In this document: positions 11,676-23,414 of the stretch, piece after piece | Numbering within the stretch: the stretch's first letter is position 1 | How the letters are laid out: each line of letters starts with the position of its first letter | DNA from: Lingula anatina | Lineage: Eukaryota > Brachiopoda > Lingulata > Lingulida > Lingulidae | Direction: 5' to 3' | Assembly (NCBI RefSeq): GCF_001039355.2 | Contig: NW_019775408.1 | Coordinates: forward strand, 48,144 to 112,143 | Length of the DNA stretch: 64,000 nucleotides | The notes under the pieces: generated by a model | What the model saw: only the letters and a program-made list of their open reading frames with translations | The model's database searches: none | What the model was told of the DNA's origin: nothing | Position numbers and translations under genes: made by a program

Positions 11676-11915
11676 TAGGGGAGACCGGGGCTAGTAGGAC
11701 CCCGGGGTAAGTTGGCTCCCCATCAAGTCTCTTTAATAAAGTTATTTTAAGATGCTAAATTATTTCATTTGGACTCACTGCCAACGCTTTCTTAGCACTA
11801 TTGGATACGGTCACTTTACAAAATGATGTGATCAATTCTTTTACCCCATAGTTACTTTGTCATAAATTGATGGGGGCAACTTACCCCGGGGCCACTCTAG
11901 CCCCGGTCTCCCCTA
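11676..11915. mobile_element. 240-bp MITE with long inverted repeats (TAGGGGAGACCGGGG)
   Basis: The left end TAGGGGAGACCGGGGCTAG and the right end CTAGCCCCGGTCTCCCCTA are exact complements; the arms continue imperfectly for about 45 bases (GGGGTAAGTTGGC against GCAACTTACCCC). The interior is AT-rich and non-coding. Confidence 0.8.
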
Positions 11916-12306
11916 TCTAGACTATCACAGATGCTGACTCAGAAAATTCCGAATGTTCAGTTTCAAAGACTTTTGCACAGACTCTATCATGTGCAGCGGT
12001 GCTTCTTCGACGGTTGCTATTTCGTCTGTGTCTCACCAAAGCAAATATGATCAATTTGCCAGATTCGCTGCCTCACATGAAAAGGAAGAGCCGAGTCTAA
12101 TAGGACCCGGGGCGGGTTGTTTTGGATTGGTTTGCAAGATATTAGAAGAATATTATTCAACCTATAAATCTGCTGCAGCTGCTTGGCTGCGCGACGGGTA
12201 ATGCGGGGGGGGGGGGGGGGGGGATCAATGCTAGAAATTGATAGAACTGCTAAATTGTGCGTAGAGTTCCCCATGACAGAAAGTCCGCACCCCATTTATT
12301 TGTACA

Positions 12307-12520
12307 GGGCTCCGTATCTCGAAAGGTTCGCTATGTTGCGCACGTGCGCAAGTGTCTCGATTCCATAACCGATTCTATTTCGAGATACGGGACCATGGAA
12401 TCGAGACGTTTGCGCACGTGCTAAAGTGTCTCGATTCTATGGCCCCGTATCTCGAAATGGAATCGGTTATGGAATCGAGACACTTGCGCAACATAGCGAA
12501 CCTTTCGAGATACAGAGCCC
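12307..12520. mobile_element. 214-bp foldback element
   Basis: The two halves are near-complete reverse complements of about 95 bases each, with repeated internal motifs (TATCTCGAAA, AATCGAGAC, TTGCGCACGTGC). Several sub-palindromes are nested inside, so complex cruciforms could form. It is non-coding and lies downstream of PEX19. Confidence 0.75.
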
Positions 12521-13278
12521 AGGTAAGCCTCGCTTTAGATTTTAACCCACTGCGGTCAACCCTAACTGTTATAACTCGATGGAGGGCCGGCATTCTTTTA
12601 CACGGACCCTCAGTTCCGTTACAGCTCTAGTTTATTTTTTGCGTTACAACAATTTTATAAGCAATCCTATAGTCCACAAACAATGAGAGTAATACGCAAC
12701 CAGTTTTTCTTTTGTTTTTTACATTATTATTTCCTAGCACATGATGTACAAGTATATACATATAATGAGCAAATAAATTCTTTTTTACATCGAGTGAAAT
12801 CATTCACTGATGATTAACAATTGTTTTTAACCTTTTAAACAGAATTTTCCTAAAACATTTAAAACAACATAACCAACTTAATATTATAGATGAGTCTTTA
12901 TAAAATTCTGATCCCCCTTCAGCAGACCACAATAGCCATCCCTGATTAATACATTAACGAATTCATAATCTTTTAAGTATTGATTAATGAAACACCTCAC
13001 TTTAAAGTCATCCAATTAGTTAAGGCAAAGTTTACAATAAACTGCTTTAATTGCTGCAACTCTAATTAAATCTTGATTTTACAATTGGCTCTTTATCAAT
13101 GGCAAATAGCACAAAGAAAATTGTAAAATTAATGCCAATTATGAAAATAAAAAACATGAAATGATTGAAGGTAGGAAAGTATAAGTGCGTGATTTTGCTT
13201 TCTGTCATCTAAATCATCTTCCTACACAGCCAAAATTGAAAGATAGCTGGAAATGCATTATCATTTCATGTTAAGGCA

Positions 13279-16200
13279 TCACATGACTGTACAACCATCT
13301 TGAGCACCAGGCATCTTGGGATTTCCCTGTGCATCAAACTCTAAACCAGGTGGCTGAAATTTAAATGGGAAAGACTTTAAAATTTTGGCAATAACAGGTA
13401 GTCATCAAAACCATACTTTTAAAACTTAATTTTCTGTGAGAATTAAAAAATAACAGGCTGATTCTGAAGTCATTTATTGGTAACAAAAATGGAGGGGTGC
13501 ATAAGGAGTTTCCTTGCCATGTTTGCTCTATTTAAAATAATAATAAATTTACTGTCTCACCATCTCTCCAACCAAATCTGATGGGGGTTGACCACACTCT
13601 TGCATCTGGAAGAAACAGTAATAATTTTTTTTAAGTTTTTTTTTTCATCTAATCCTATATAAAGGAAAAAAATGTACTTTTGTTAAACAGATGGATATTT
13701 TTTTGCTAAATCAGAAATACAAATACAAAGATACTAATACAAAGATAAACCAGTCAAAATAAATAAATAAAATGATATTAAATTTAAATAAATTTTCAGA
13801 ACAGTTTCATTAGCTATGTTATTGTAATAGACTTGTGAAGATTCTTTTGTCTATAGCTATTTTTATTAGTTTGATCTTACCATCAAATATTTCATCTGCT
13901 TGCAGTCAGATTTCATCAGCCTGTACCTACCACTCCTAAGGGAGGGGCAGGCAAGGGAGGGGCAGGCAAGACCCCCCCGTCTGACCAAATAGCACACCAG
14001 AGGGGGTGACAGGTTGTCATACCTGTCACAACCTCATTCCCTGATGAAATCTGACTGCAAGCAGATGAAATATTGGATGGTAAGATCAAACTAATATAAT
14101 TTTCACATTTTCCTAAGCCACACAAAAATACAGCTTTTGCATAACAGTTGTCTAAAATTTATCATGGAAACCTGGCTCTGGCTGAACAAATGTTTCTATT
14201 CTTTGAGGCTAATTTGAAAGCATGGCCAAACCTTTTGCATAAGTTCTATGATTTTTTCGAATCTCTGTCGTTTGACCTCAGGACTGTCTTCCTTCTTCTC
14301 CTCCTCAAAGTGACCACATATCCTGGTCATTAGCTCATTTTGTCTCTCATACTGGTCATACTGTGATTTCTCTAACGTGTCCTTGTGTTCTTCCAGCCAC
14401 TGTGGATACTGAGGAAAAGTAAAGAGAAACTGGTTGGATTATGGTAATTACTCAATCTTTTCAATGGGGGAAATTAAAAAATTTACAGTTGGTGTACTTT
14501 TCAAGTCACAATTTCTTAAAATTAGAACATTCCTATTTAGTATTAGCAACAAAATTAAAAAGCAGGCTACTCCATAGTTCTAAAAAAGTAAAAAGTAGTA
14601 AAAACACCACAAATGTTATTAAGAAATATCATTTTGCAATTATAAAATTATCCATCTACAAGTTTGATAAGTTTTGTCCACTGAAAAGACAGAGTCATTA
14701 CCAAATCTCAGATAGCCCAAAATAAAGCTGCATGAGGTCATACAACACTAGAAAACATGCAGGAATCCACATAAGGTGGGGCTAACATTTAAACAACAAA
14801 TGTATGTAATTATTTCTGACCACACTCTTCTCAAATTCCCGCTTGATCTCAAATCTCACTTGACACTTAGTGGGTTCATTCCCATAGTGGAATTCACATT
14901 ACAATGCACCAAAATGACTGCATTGTATGCAATGCACATACAAGTACAATGCTCGTACCTTATCAGATATTTCTTTTAATGATGGATATAAAACTTCTTT
15001 AGATAACAAGCTTTGCATCATCCCCTGCATCATAGGCAGGAAATCTAGGTTGCCTTCTTCGATATCCTGCATACTCATGTGTGACAAGGCCCCTAATAGA
15101 TCCTCCTCTGGAAAGTGATCCTGAAATAACAGAATGGCAATGAAAATTTTTTTTTAAATTTATTATCACTAGTAATGCATTTATTATTATTATTATGTTC
15201 ATGAACATCCAACTGCAGTCAACCTAAAAGTAGTTGTACTGTAGTAGTTCCTGTAGTGGTAGAAGTAGTATAAAATTCTGTAAGTATATCATATTTAAAG
15301 GGATCCACAAGAAATAAACCAAAAAATAAAAAATCATAGCACAAGTAAATGGAAAAGAAAACAAAACATTGTCCAACTATAAAATTTTAGACTGTGCAGC
15401 AGTAACCTGTAATTCCTGTGTATTCTGGGCTAGGCTCCCTAATGTTTCAGCTAGAGTTTGCTCAAATTCTTGTTGTTTTTCTTGGCCATCACCTTTATTT
15501 TCAAAAAGAAAAATAAAACAAATGAAGTTCAATTATTTTATTTACTTATTATTATTATCATTATTAATTCCAGAAGCAAGTTCTTGTTATATTGGAATGA
15601 AAATATAACTGGCACAGTATACAAATATTCCTACATAACAACTTACAAGTAACTAATCCAGTTATATCTGCATAAATGACAGATGGTAATACAAAGCATG
15701 GCGTAAAAACCCTCAAAAAGCTGACAACAGAGAATCACTTTAGGGATTAGTCTTGTTTACTTGTCAGTGATAAGTACTTACCTGCTTTCTCAGCAGCATA
15801 TGCTAGTTTGTGCATCTGTTCTACTAATTCTGGATCGTCTCCTAATAAATTTTTCATGGCATCATCAAACTGTTTAGATGCTTGTTCAGCAAATTCACTG
15901 GCAAACACTTCATTCATCATGGCTTCCTCTGACAATGCTGCTGCTGCAGCAGCTCCATCTGGGGGCTATAAAGAAAATCTAGATTAATTTATATGTGACA
16001 CCATAAATGTTGTTAGAATACTGTACTATATAATGATGTCTACAAAGTAAATTTACTTCAAAGACAGGTGCTTTTCCTTGATATGTGGTAGATGAATGAT
16101 TTATTGTGAATTGTTTCCACTATCAATTATTGAGTTTGATCAAAGAGGTTTCAACAATTCATACATTTAAAATATGGCCATTCTCAATTTGAGATTAGAA

Positions 16201-16784
16201 GCTGGAAAAATTACTCATCAAAACTGCCTGGGATTATATTATCCTATGTACAAACTTAGCTCAGCAACCTAAATTATTCCACACATCACTGACCTTGTCT
16301 CTGTGACCTGTGGATGGTTTAGATTTACTTCCCTGTGAAGATACAGCCTGAGAGGCCTTCTCAAAGTCTTTCAGTGCACCTTTCAAATGATAGCCAGACA
16401 TTAGTAATACATAGCACACTATTACCACATAATTTGTGCATGGTGCCTGTAAATACTGAACTAGTCAGGAGAAAATTATACTCAAATCATCTTCTATCTT
16501 CATTCACATCATTTGTCTTTTAAATAGTAAAACGTGCGCTATCCCAAATCAAATCTTGCAACTTTTTAAAGGGGGGGGTCACAATCTGAAGACAAGGTAA
16601 AACAACACACAGTCGCCGATGACAGAGCGATTTACGGTTATATAAACGCTGTTATCTTACTGTCTAAGAGGTCATCAAGCTCCGGGTCGTCTGCATGCTC
16701 GGTGAGATCTGTCTTATCGTCTTTAGCAGAGGTATTTCCTAAAATTTCGTCTGCATTAGAAGATTCTTCATCTTTGGACTCCAT
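13279..16784 (-). CDS. PEX19: Peroxisomal biogenesis factor 19 (PEX19)
   Basis: Eight minus-strand exons: 16661-16784 (ATG at 16784), 16294-16379, 15782-15965, 15407-15492, 14959-15120, 14232-14408, 13561-13605, 13279-13353. Phases agree and give 312 residues (human about 299). PEX19 is the cytosolic chaperone and import receptor for peroxisomal membrane proteins and docks on PEX3. The acidic N-terminus (DDPELDDLLDS, residues about 32-42) matches the PEX3-binding region. The C-terminal helical domain shows MMQSLLSKEVLYPSLKEI and YPQWLEEHKDTLEKSQYD. The protein ends CTVM, a CaaX box for farnesylation, as in other PEX19 proteins. It is divergently arranged with LRRC58 (518 bases between start codons). 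Intron 6 carries a 231-bp MITE. The first exon is repeated at 20636-20759. Confidence 0.96.
13865..14095. mobile_element. 231-bp MITE in PEX19 intron 6
   Basis: Ends ATTAGTTTGATCTTACC and GGTAAGATCAAACTAAT are exact complements; near-perfect arms run about 55 bases inward to TCAGATTTCATCA. The centre holds two GGGAGGGGCAGGCAA units. It is intronic and non-coding. Confidence 0.85.
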
Positions 16785-17302
16785 GTTGTTTCTAGAAACA
16801 CGTTGTAGGGGGCGCTAACATTTCTCAACTCCGGCAAAGCGGACTTACGTAGCGCCCTCTATGTCAAAAATGTCACCTTTACCTTGAATGTTGGCCTTAT
16901 TTGTTGACCTGAGCTCAGGCAAAATTTTCATTGGCCAATATTGAGTTTAGTCATGAACTAGACACATGCTTCCGGTAAATTGTCCGAAGGACTTTGATAC
17001 ACAGTATTACTGCAAAAATATCTGCCTATCGTGAAAACTAAGGGAACTGAAGGACGGAAAACACGTCAAGGGCAAATCAGCCTTACGAAAAGACGAGGTT
17101 GTATAACTTGGAATAATTGAATCTCCATATAATTTAGCCGTCCAACGATGACAGCTTCAGATTTAAAGTAGTCAGGAGAATTCTTTCGTCTTTTGGTTAT
17201 AGAAAAAAGAAATAATATGTCAGGTCATCCTGTACGGCGTTATTAAAGTAATCCAGGCCTGATCGGATATCCAAACGGAGAAAGTACCAAGTTGTCGTTA
17301 AA
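16785..17302. promoter_or_regulatory. Bidirectional PEX19-LRRC58 promoter region
   Basis: This interval of 518 bases separates the divergent start codons. It contains AGGGGGCGC at 16807-16815 and its inverted counterpart AGCGCCCTCT at 16851-16860, both matching the CTCF-like core. No TATA box is evident. The whole interval is repeated almost unchanged at 20760-21277, upstream of the second LRRC58 copy. Confidence 0.6.
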
Positions 17303-19464
17303 ATGGAGACTTTGGACTCTGAAGCGTCAGACGATCTGTCTTACTGTGATTTAGACAGTTTCCCGGAGGTGCTCTTAGAAAGGTCCAAAGAAATCCAAAG
17401 CTTGCAGCTGAGCCACAACCAGATTACCATTCTACCTCGAAGTATTGGTGCTTTTGTTAACCTTATCGCCTTAGATCTCAGCAACAACGGTTTATCCTAC
17501 ATCAGTGATGAAATTATACATTTAAAACAATTGAAAACATTGATTGCACGCAATAATGCATTGGACCAGGCAGCCTTGCCGAAAGAATTTGCAGTATTAA
17601 ATAATTTAGAGGTAGTGAATTTTAGTGGGAATAATTTTTCACAATTTCCCCTACAACTGACTCAGATGCCAAGTCTTCGGAGGGTCTACCTTGGAAGTAA
17701 CCGTTTGCAGTCTGTGCCAAATGATATCAAATTTATGATAGGGTAAGATCTTTGATTGTGTGAGTTAACCCGTACATGGACATATATGTCATTTGAGACA
17801 CTTGAAAATAAACACGTTCAGGCCTGAAGACAGCCTTTTCAACTGAGGAGGGGGGTCTTTTTCTGAAAATTGAAAATTGACTGTTTTATAGCAAAACCTA
17901 CAGTTTACATGTATGTGTGAATTACTTAATTCTTTTTCTGTCTCGCCTTGTATTTACCCTTATCTAGTAAATAGTAAGTTTGATCATTTGCCTAAATTTA
18001 AGGTTTCACCTTCTTAATTACATGCAACAAGACATACCAGTAAAGCCTTAAGCTGAGGTCACTAGAATGTATGGTTACTGTACAAATACAAACAGGTCAG
18101 GTCATTTAAGGATACCCTGTACTAGTACTGATAAATGTCAGCTAGGTGACCTTTATCAGCTGTACTTTGAGATCTGCTTGGGCCCTTCAAGTATTGGAAT
18201 TATAACGATACAAACAAAAATACTTTCTTATTAATAAATGATACTGGTATATCTACTGATTAACTACTATTAATATATTTATTTACAATTTTACATTATT
18301 TTGAGTATGTTAGTTTATTGTGATAGTCAGTAAGATTGAATTTGGAATTTCCCATTTACCTCATTGTGCCCGATTTCTGCCTGACCATAAACAAGGACGC
18401 TAATATCAATAACCATTTATTTTTCAGATTAGAAATACTGTACCTAGGGGGCAACAATTTGACAGAAATCCCAGCAGAAATTGGCCATCTGTCACAGCTG
18501 ACAGCGCTGAACCTGTGCGACAACAAGCTTCAGAGCCTGCCCCCAACACTAATGAACCTCCAGAAGCTGCAATCACTCAGCCTTCACAACAACAGCATTT
18601 GTGTGCTTCCACAAGAAATTGTGGCCCTGGACTTGGTTGAGCTAAGCTTGAGAAATAACCCTCTGGTGGCAAGATTTGTACAAGATTTGGTGTACAAGCC
18701 GCCATCTTTGTTGGAGCTTGCTGGGAGGGTGTTGAAGACCAAGGCTGTGCAGTATGAAGAGAGCGAAGTTCCCAGAAATCTAGTGGATTATCTTGCATCT
18801 GCCCAGAGTTGTGTTAATCCAAGATGTAAAGGTGAGATAAAAAAACTAGTAGTACTCCTAAACTTCGATGGTGGACGATCATTAATTTTGCTATTTATCA
18901 AGCCAGTAACCATTTATTGGGTGTATAAGAAGTATAATTTTTTCGTTGTTTTTTTTTTTTTTTTTTTTTTCAAACATCAAGTTTAATCAATATGTCATTG
19001 ATTTGACAAAAGTGGCTTTTGAGCAAAGAATGTAGTAAAAATTCTGCTTCTGGTGATTAGTTGTTTTTATAATTGTAGGTTGTGGTTCTTTTTAGAACCA
19101 AAAATTTTTGCACATGATCTCTTTGCAGGGGACAAAATAGCAATAAAATTTGATCCAACCTTATATCATTTGAGGATGCTTTTCTTTTTATTTCTTTACA
19201 AATTACTGTCATGTACTAAAATCACATTTATAAACAGCCCATGTTTAATTTCTCTCAACTCTATTTTTAGGTGTTTACTTCACCTCCAGGTGGGAGCACG
19301 TGAAATTTGTGGACTTCTGTGGGAAGTATCGTGTGCCCCTGCTACAGTACCTCTGTGCCCCTAACTGCACCCCTGCCAGCCCCCTAGTGAGCCTCTCTAG
19401 CAGTGACTCCGAGCCAGAGGATGACATCCCTGTAGTAAAGATGAAGAAAGTGTTGCTGGGTTAA
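17303..19464 (+). CDS. LRRC58: Leucine-rich repeat protein LRRC58, copy 1
   Basis: Three exons: 17303-17742, 18428-18831, 19271-19464, giving 345 residues (the human protein is about 370). Residues about 30-215 form eight or nine LRRs of the short SDS22/Shoc2 type, for example IQSLQLSHNQITILP, LEILYLGGNNLTEIP and LTALNLCDNKLQSLP. They are followed by the family's C-terminal block (NNPLVARFVQD, then GVYFTSRW and KFVDFCGKYRVPLLQYLC) and a Ser/Asp/Glu-rich tail. LRRC58 has been linked in recent work, recalled and not checked, to a Cullin-RING ligase acting on cysteine dioxygenase; no catalytic activity is expected. It shares an upstream region with PEX19. The protein differs from copy 2 only near the N-terminus (Ser6/Thr and Ala8/Thr). 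Confidence 0.93.
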
Positions 19465-19518
19465 AATGCAAGACAATACAAAATGGTGCATCCAAGATAG
19501 GATATATACATATTTATG

Positions 19519-19550
<32 letters not shown>

Positions 19551-20450
19551 AAAAGACTAAGTGTATTCTGCTGTATTGAAATATTGCTCACAAGACTGCA
19601 AGTATTGCTATAAACAAATGCTATCCTATATGATGGCTTATTGCTAAGTTATATTTGTATAATTGCACAAAAATTAAACAAGTCATAATTTTTTATAATG
19701 ATTTTTTTTTTGTTAATGGGTGTAAATTACAGGATTACCTCTAAATTTTGAACATGGAGGTCATTTGGACCTCTCCTGAAAGAACATGAGGTCATTCAAA
19801 ATGTGAGGCAGTGTATCAGAAAAACGGGTGGATTTTTTTTTGTGAATTTTTCATGACAGTGTGTCAGCCTCATAGTTGTACTGTGAAAGTACTGTAAAAG
19901 TCCATGGACAGTGTGTCAACTTCATGACAGCGTGTCAAGCTCATGGTTGTATCGTAAAAGTTCATGGACAAACTGTAGGCTGATCAAAATGTTTTAAATC
20001 TAGAGAAGAAGGCCAGTATTCCACTGTGAGATATCTAGTCACAGATTGGTAAATCTAGTCGCAGACAAGGAGAGGTGATGATAGCTGAACACTTTGAACT
20101 GGACTGGAGTGGATATTGAATTGTACGACTTTCAGTTCTTGTTGACTGTGCTTCCAGTAAAATATTGTTAAGTTGGGAAGCTTATTGAGCTTTTCAGCTC
20201 AGTTTTACTCTACTTTATTTTAGAAATGAAGTTCTTCCTTGCCATATCTAATTTGACACATTGCCAGAAAATTAAAGTATTTCTCTTTATCACTGTTGGA
20301 GTGACAGTGTTACCAAACATGACTGTCCAGTTAGGCTTATATTGCTGCCTGCAGTACTCCATTTAAACCACTGTATTTTTACTGATAATTATGATCATAT
20401 ATATTTCTTGACATATGTAACAAATAGATAAATAACCTAAGGTGAATAAA
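19465..20450 (+). other. LRRC58 copy 1 3' UTR with poly(A) signal
   Basis: A long AT-rich 3' UTR ends at AATAAA (20445-20450), with a TGTGT-rich stretch about 20 bases later. A T run lies at 19518-19547. At about 19850-19975 a segment of roughly 60 bases (ATGACAGTGTGTCA, then AAAAGTCCATGGACA) is repeated in tandem with changes. The same layout appears in copy 2. Confidence 0.6.
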
Positions 20451-20520
20451 ATTATTTATCATATATTTTGTGTCCGCGGTCATAAATCCAAACCATGCAA
20501 TTTTATGCTCACCAAAGGTT

Positions 20521-20612
20521 GTTTTTATGTACAGACACAGATGTGTCTGTACATATTGCCATCACCTGTGTCTGTCGTCGCCGTCCCTGTCGCCGTCAAT
20601 GTCGCCATCGCN
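20521..20612. other. Junction sequence ending in a single N
   Basis: About 90 bases separate the two duplication units. It starts with a 26-base palindrome (TGTACAGACACA, GA, TGTGTCTGTACA at about 20528-20553), continues with a CGTCGCCGTC-type simple repeat and ends at one undetermined base (20612). Unit 2 starts at the next base. A lone N exactly at a duplication border suggests a scaffold join. Confidence 0.7.
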
Positions 20613-20635
20613 TGATATAAACGCTGTTATCTTAC

Positions 20636-20759
20636 TGTCTAAGAGGTCATCAAGCTCCGGGTCGTCTGCATGCTCGGTCAGATCTGTCTTATCGTCTTTA
20701 GCAGAGGTATTTCCTAAAATTTCGTCTGCATTAGAAGATTCTTCATCTTTGGACTCCAT
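20636..20759 (-). pseudogene. PEX19 exon 1 duplicate (isolated)
   Basis: Identical in length (124 bases) to PEX19 exon 1, with one silent change seen (CTC to CTG in Leu-Thr); the donor is kept. No downstream PEX19 exons follow on this copy, because the duplication breaks 23 bases beyond the donor. It can encode only the N-terminal 41 residues. It is either a fragment left by a true duplication or half of an alternative haplotype. Confidence 0.8.
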
Positions 20760-21277
20760 GTTGTTTCTAGAAACACGTTGTAGGGGGCGCTAACATTTCT
20801 CAACTCCGGCAAAGCGGACTTACGTAGCGCCCTCTATGTCAAAAATGTCACCTTTACCTTGAATGTTGGCCTTATTTGTTGACCTGAGCTCAGGCAAAAT
20901 TTTCATTGGCCAATATTGAGTTTAGTCATGAACTAGACACATGCTTCCGGTAAATTGTCCGAAGGACTTTGATACAAGAATCAGTATTACTGCAAAAATA
21001 TCTGCCTATCGTGAAAACTAAGGGAACTGAAGGACGGAAAACACGTCAAGGGCAAATCAGCCTTACGTAAAGGCAAGGTTGTATGACTTTGAACTGAATA
21101 TCCGCATAATTAAGCCGTCCAACGATGACAGCTTCAGATTAAAAGTAGTCAGGAGAATTCCTTCGTCTTTTGGTTATAGAAAAAAGAAATATGTCAGGTC
21201 ATCCTGTACGGCGTTATTAAAGTAATCCAGGCCTGATCGGATATCCAAACGGAGAAAATACCAAGTCGTCGCTAAAA

Positions 21278-23414
21278 ATGGAGACTTTGGACACTGAAAC
21301 GTCAGACGATCTGTCTTACTGTGATTTAGACAGTTTCCCGGAGGTGCTCTTAGAAAGGTCCAAAGAAATCCAAAGCTTGCAGCTGAGCCACAACCAGATT
21401 ACCATTCTACCTCGAAGTATTGGTGCTTTTGTTAACCTCATCGCCTTAGATCTCAGCAACAACGGTTTATCCTACATCAGTGATGAAATTATACATTTAA
21501 AACAATTGAAAACATTGATTGCACGCAATAATGCATTGGACCAGGCAGCCTTGCCGAAAGAATTTGCAGTATTAAATAATTTAGAGGTAGTGAATTTTAG
21601 TGGGAATAATTTTTCACAGTTTCCCCTACAACTGACTCAGATGCCAAGTCTTCGGAGGGTCTACCTTGGAAGTAACCGTTTACAGTCTGTGCCAAATGAT
21701 ATCAAATTTATGATAGGGTAAGATCTCTGATGGTGTGATTTAACCCGTACATGGACATATATGTCATTTGAGACACTTGGAAATAAACCTGTTGACATGT
21801 TCAGGCCTGAAGACAGCCTTTTCAACAGAGGGGGAGGGTCTTTTTCTGAAAATTTAAAATGGACGGTTTTATAGCAAAACGTACATGTATGTGTGAATTA
21901 CTTAATTCTTTTTCTGTATCGCCTGGTATTTACCCTTATCTAGTTAATAGTAATTTTGATTAAAGAGGAGTATGTGTAACATTTGCCTAAATTTAAGGTA
22001 TCACCTAAATCACGTGCAACAAGACATACCAGTAAAGCCTTAAGCTGAGGTCACTAAAAGGTGTTTACTGTACAAATAAAAACAGGTCAGGTCATTTAAG
22101 GATAGCCTGTACTAGTACTAATAAATGTCAGCTTGGTGACCTTTATCAGCTGTACTTTGAGATCTGCTTGGGCCCTTCAAGTATTGGAATTATAACGATA
22201 CAAACAAAAATACTTTCTTATTAATAAATGATACTGGTATATCTGCTGATTAACTACTATTAATATATTTATGTACAATTTTACATTATTTTGAGTATGT
22301 TAGTTTCTTGTGATAGTCAGTAAGATTGAATTTGGAATTTCCCATTTACCTCATTGTGCCCGATTTCTGCCTGACCAAAAACAGGGACGCTAATATCAAT
22401 TTATTTTTCAGATTAGAAATACTGTACCTAGGGGGCAACAATTTGACAGAAATCCCAGCAGAAATTGGCCACCTGTCACAGCTGACCGCGCTGAACCTGT
22501 GCGACAACAAACTTCAGAGCCTGCCCCCAACACTTATGAACCTCCAGAAGCTGCAATCACTCAGCCTTCACAACAACAGCATTTGTGTGCTTCCACAAGA
22601 AATTGTGGCCCTGGACTTGGTTGAGCTCAGCTTGAGAAATAACCCTCTGGTGGCAAGATTTGTACAAGATTTGGTGTACAAGCCGCCATCTTTGTTGGAG
22701 CTTGCTGGGAGGGTGTTGAAGACCAAGGCTGTGCAGTATGAAGAGAGCGAAGTTCCCAGAAATCTAGTGGATTACCTTGCGTCGGCCCAGAGTTGTGTTA
22801 ATCCAAGATGTAAAGGTGAGATTAACAAAACTAGTAGTACTCCTAAACCTCGATGGTGGACGATCATTAATTTTGCTATTAATCAAGCCCAGTAACCATT
22901 TATTGGGTGTATAAGGAGTATAATTTTTTTTTTTTTTAATATGTCATTGATTTGACAAAAGTGGCTTTTGAGCAAAGAATGTAGTAAAAATTCTGCTTCT
23001 GGTGATTAGTTGTTTTTATAATTGTAGGTTGTGGTTCTTTTTAGAACCAAAATTTTTTGCACATGATCTCTTTGCAGGGGACAAAATAACAATAAAATTT
23101 GATCCAACCTTATATCATTTGAGGATGCTTTTCTTTTTATTTCTTTACAAATTACTGTCATGTACTAAAATCACATTTATAAACAGCCCATGTTTAATTT
23201 TTTTTCAACTCTATTTTTAGGTGTTTACTTCACCTCCAGGTGGGAGCACGTGAAATTTGTCGACTTCTGTGGGAAGTATCGTGTGCCCCTGCTACAGTAC
23301 CTCTGTGCCCCTAACTGCACCCCTGCCAGCCCCCTAGTGAGCCTCTCAAGCAGTGACTCCGAGCCAGAGGATGACATCCCCGTAGTAAAGATGAAGAAAG
23401 TGTTGCTGGGTTAA
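21278..23414 (+). CDS. LRRC58: Leucine-rich repeat protein LRRC58, copy 2
   Basis: Exons 21278-21717, 22412-22815 and 23221-23414 have exactly the same lengths as copy 1 and encode 345 residues. The protein starts METLDTETSDDL where copy 1 has METLDSEASDDL; the rest reads the same by eye. Splice sites, LRR array and C-terminal block are intact, so nothing marks it as a pseudogene. It keeps a full copy of the promoter region upstream. It could be a recent tandem duplicate or the second allele placed in series by the assembler. Confidence 0.9.

Larger units (their letters stand above)
11164..13278. other. Region between the PEX19-like gene and PEX19
   Basis: It contains two palindromic elements (11676-11915 and 12307-12520), a partial echo of the first near 12089-12119, a G run at about 12205-12222 and AT-rich sequence. 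It presumably includes the 3' UTR of PEX19 on the minus strand; a minus-strand AATAAA at about 12631-12636 is a distant candidate poly(A) signal. No upstream exon of the PEX19-like gene could be recognised here. Confidence 0.5.
16640..20520. repeat. Segmental duplication, unit 1
   Basis: This block of about 3.9 kb (PEX19 exon 1, shared promoter, all of LRRC58 and its 3' UTR) matches 20613-24437 base for base apart from scattered SNPs and small indels. The copies separate at CACCAAAGGTT (20520 and 24437). Confidence 0.95.

Noticed and set aside
18832-18986. Extension of LRRC58 exon 2 into a hydrophobic C-terminus
   Set aside because: Read-through of the intron after a strong donor; the third exon restores the family's conserved C-terminus in the right phase.
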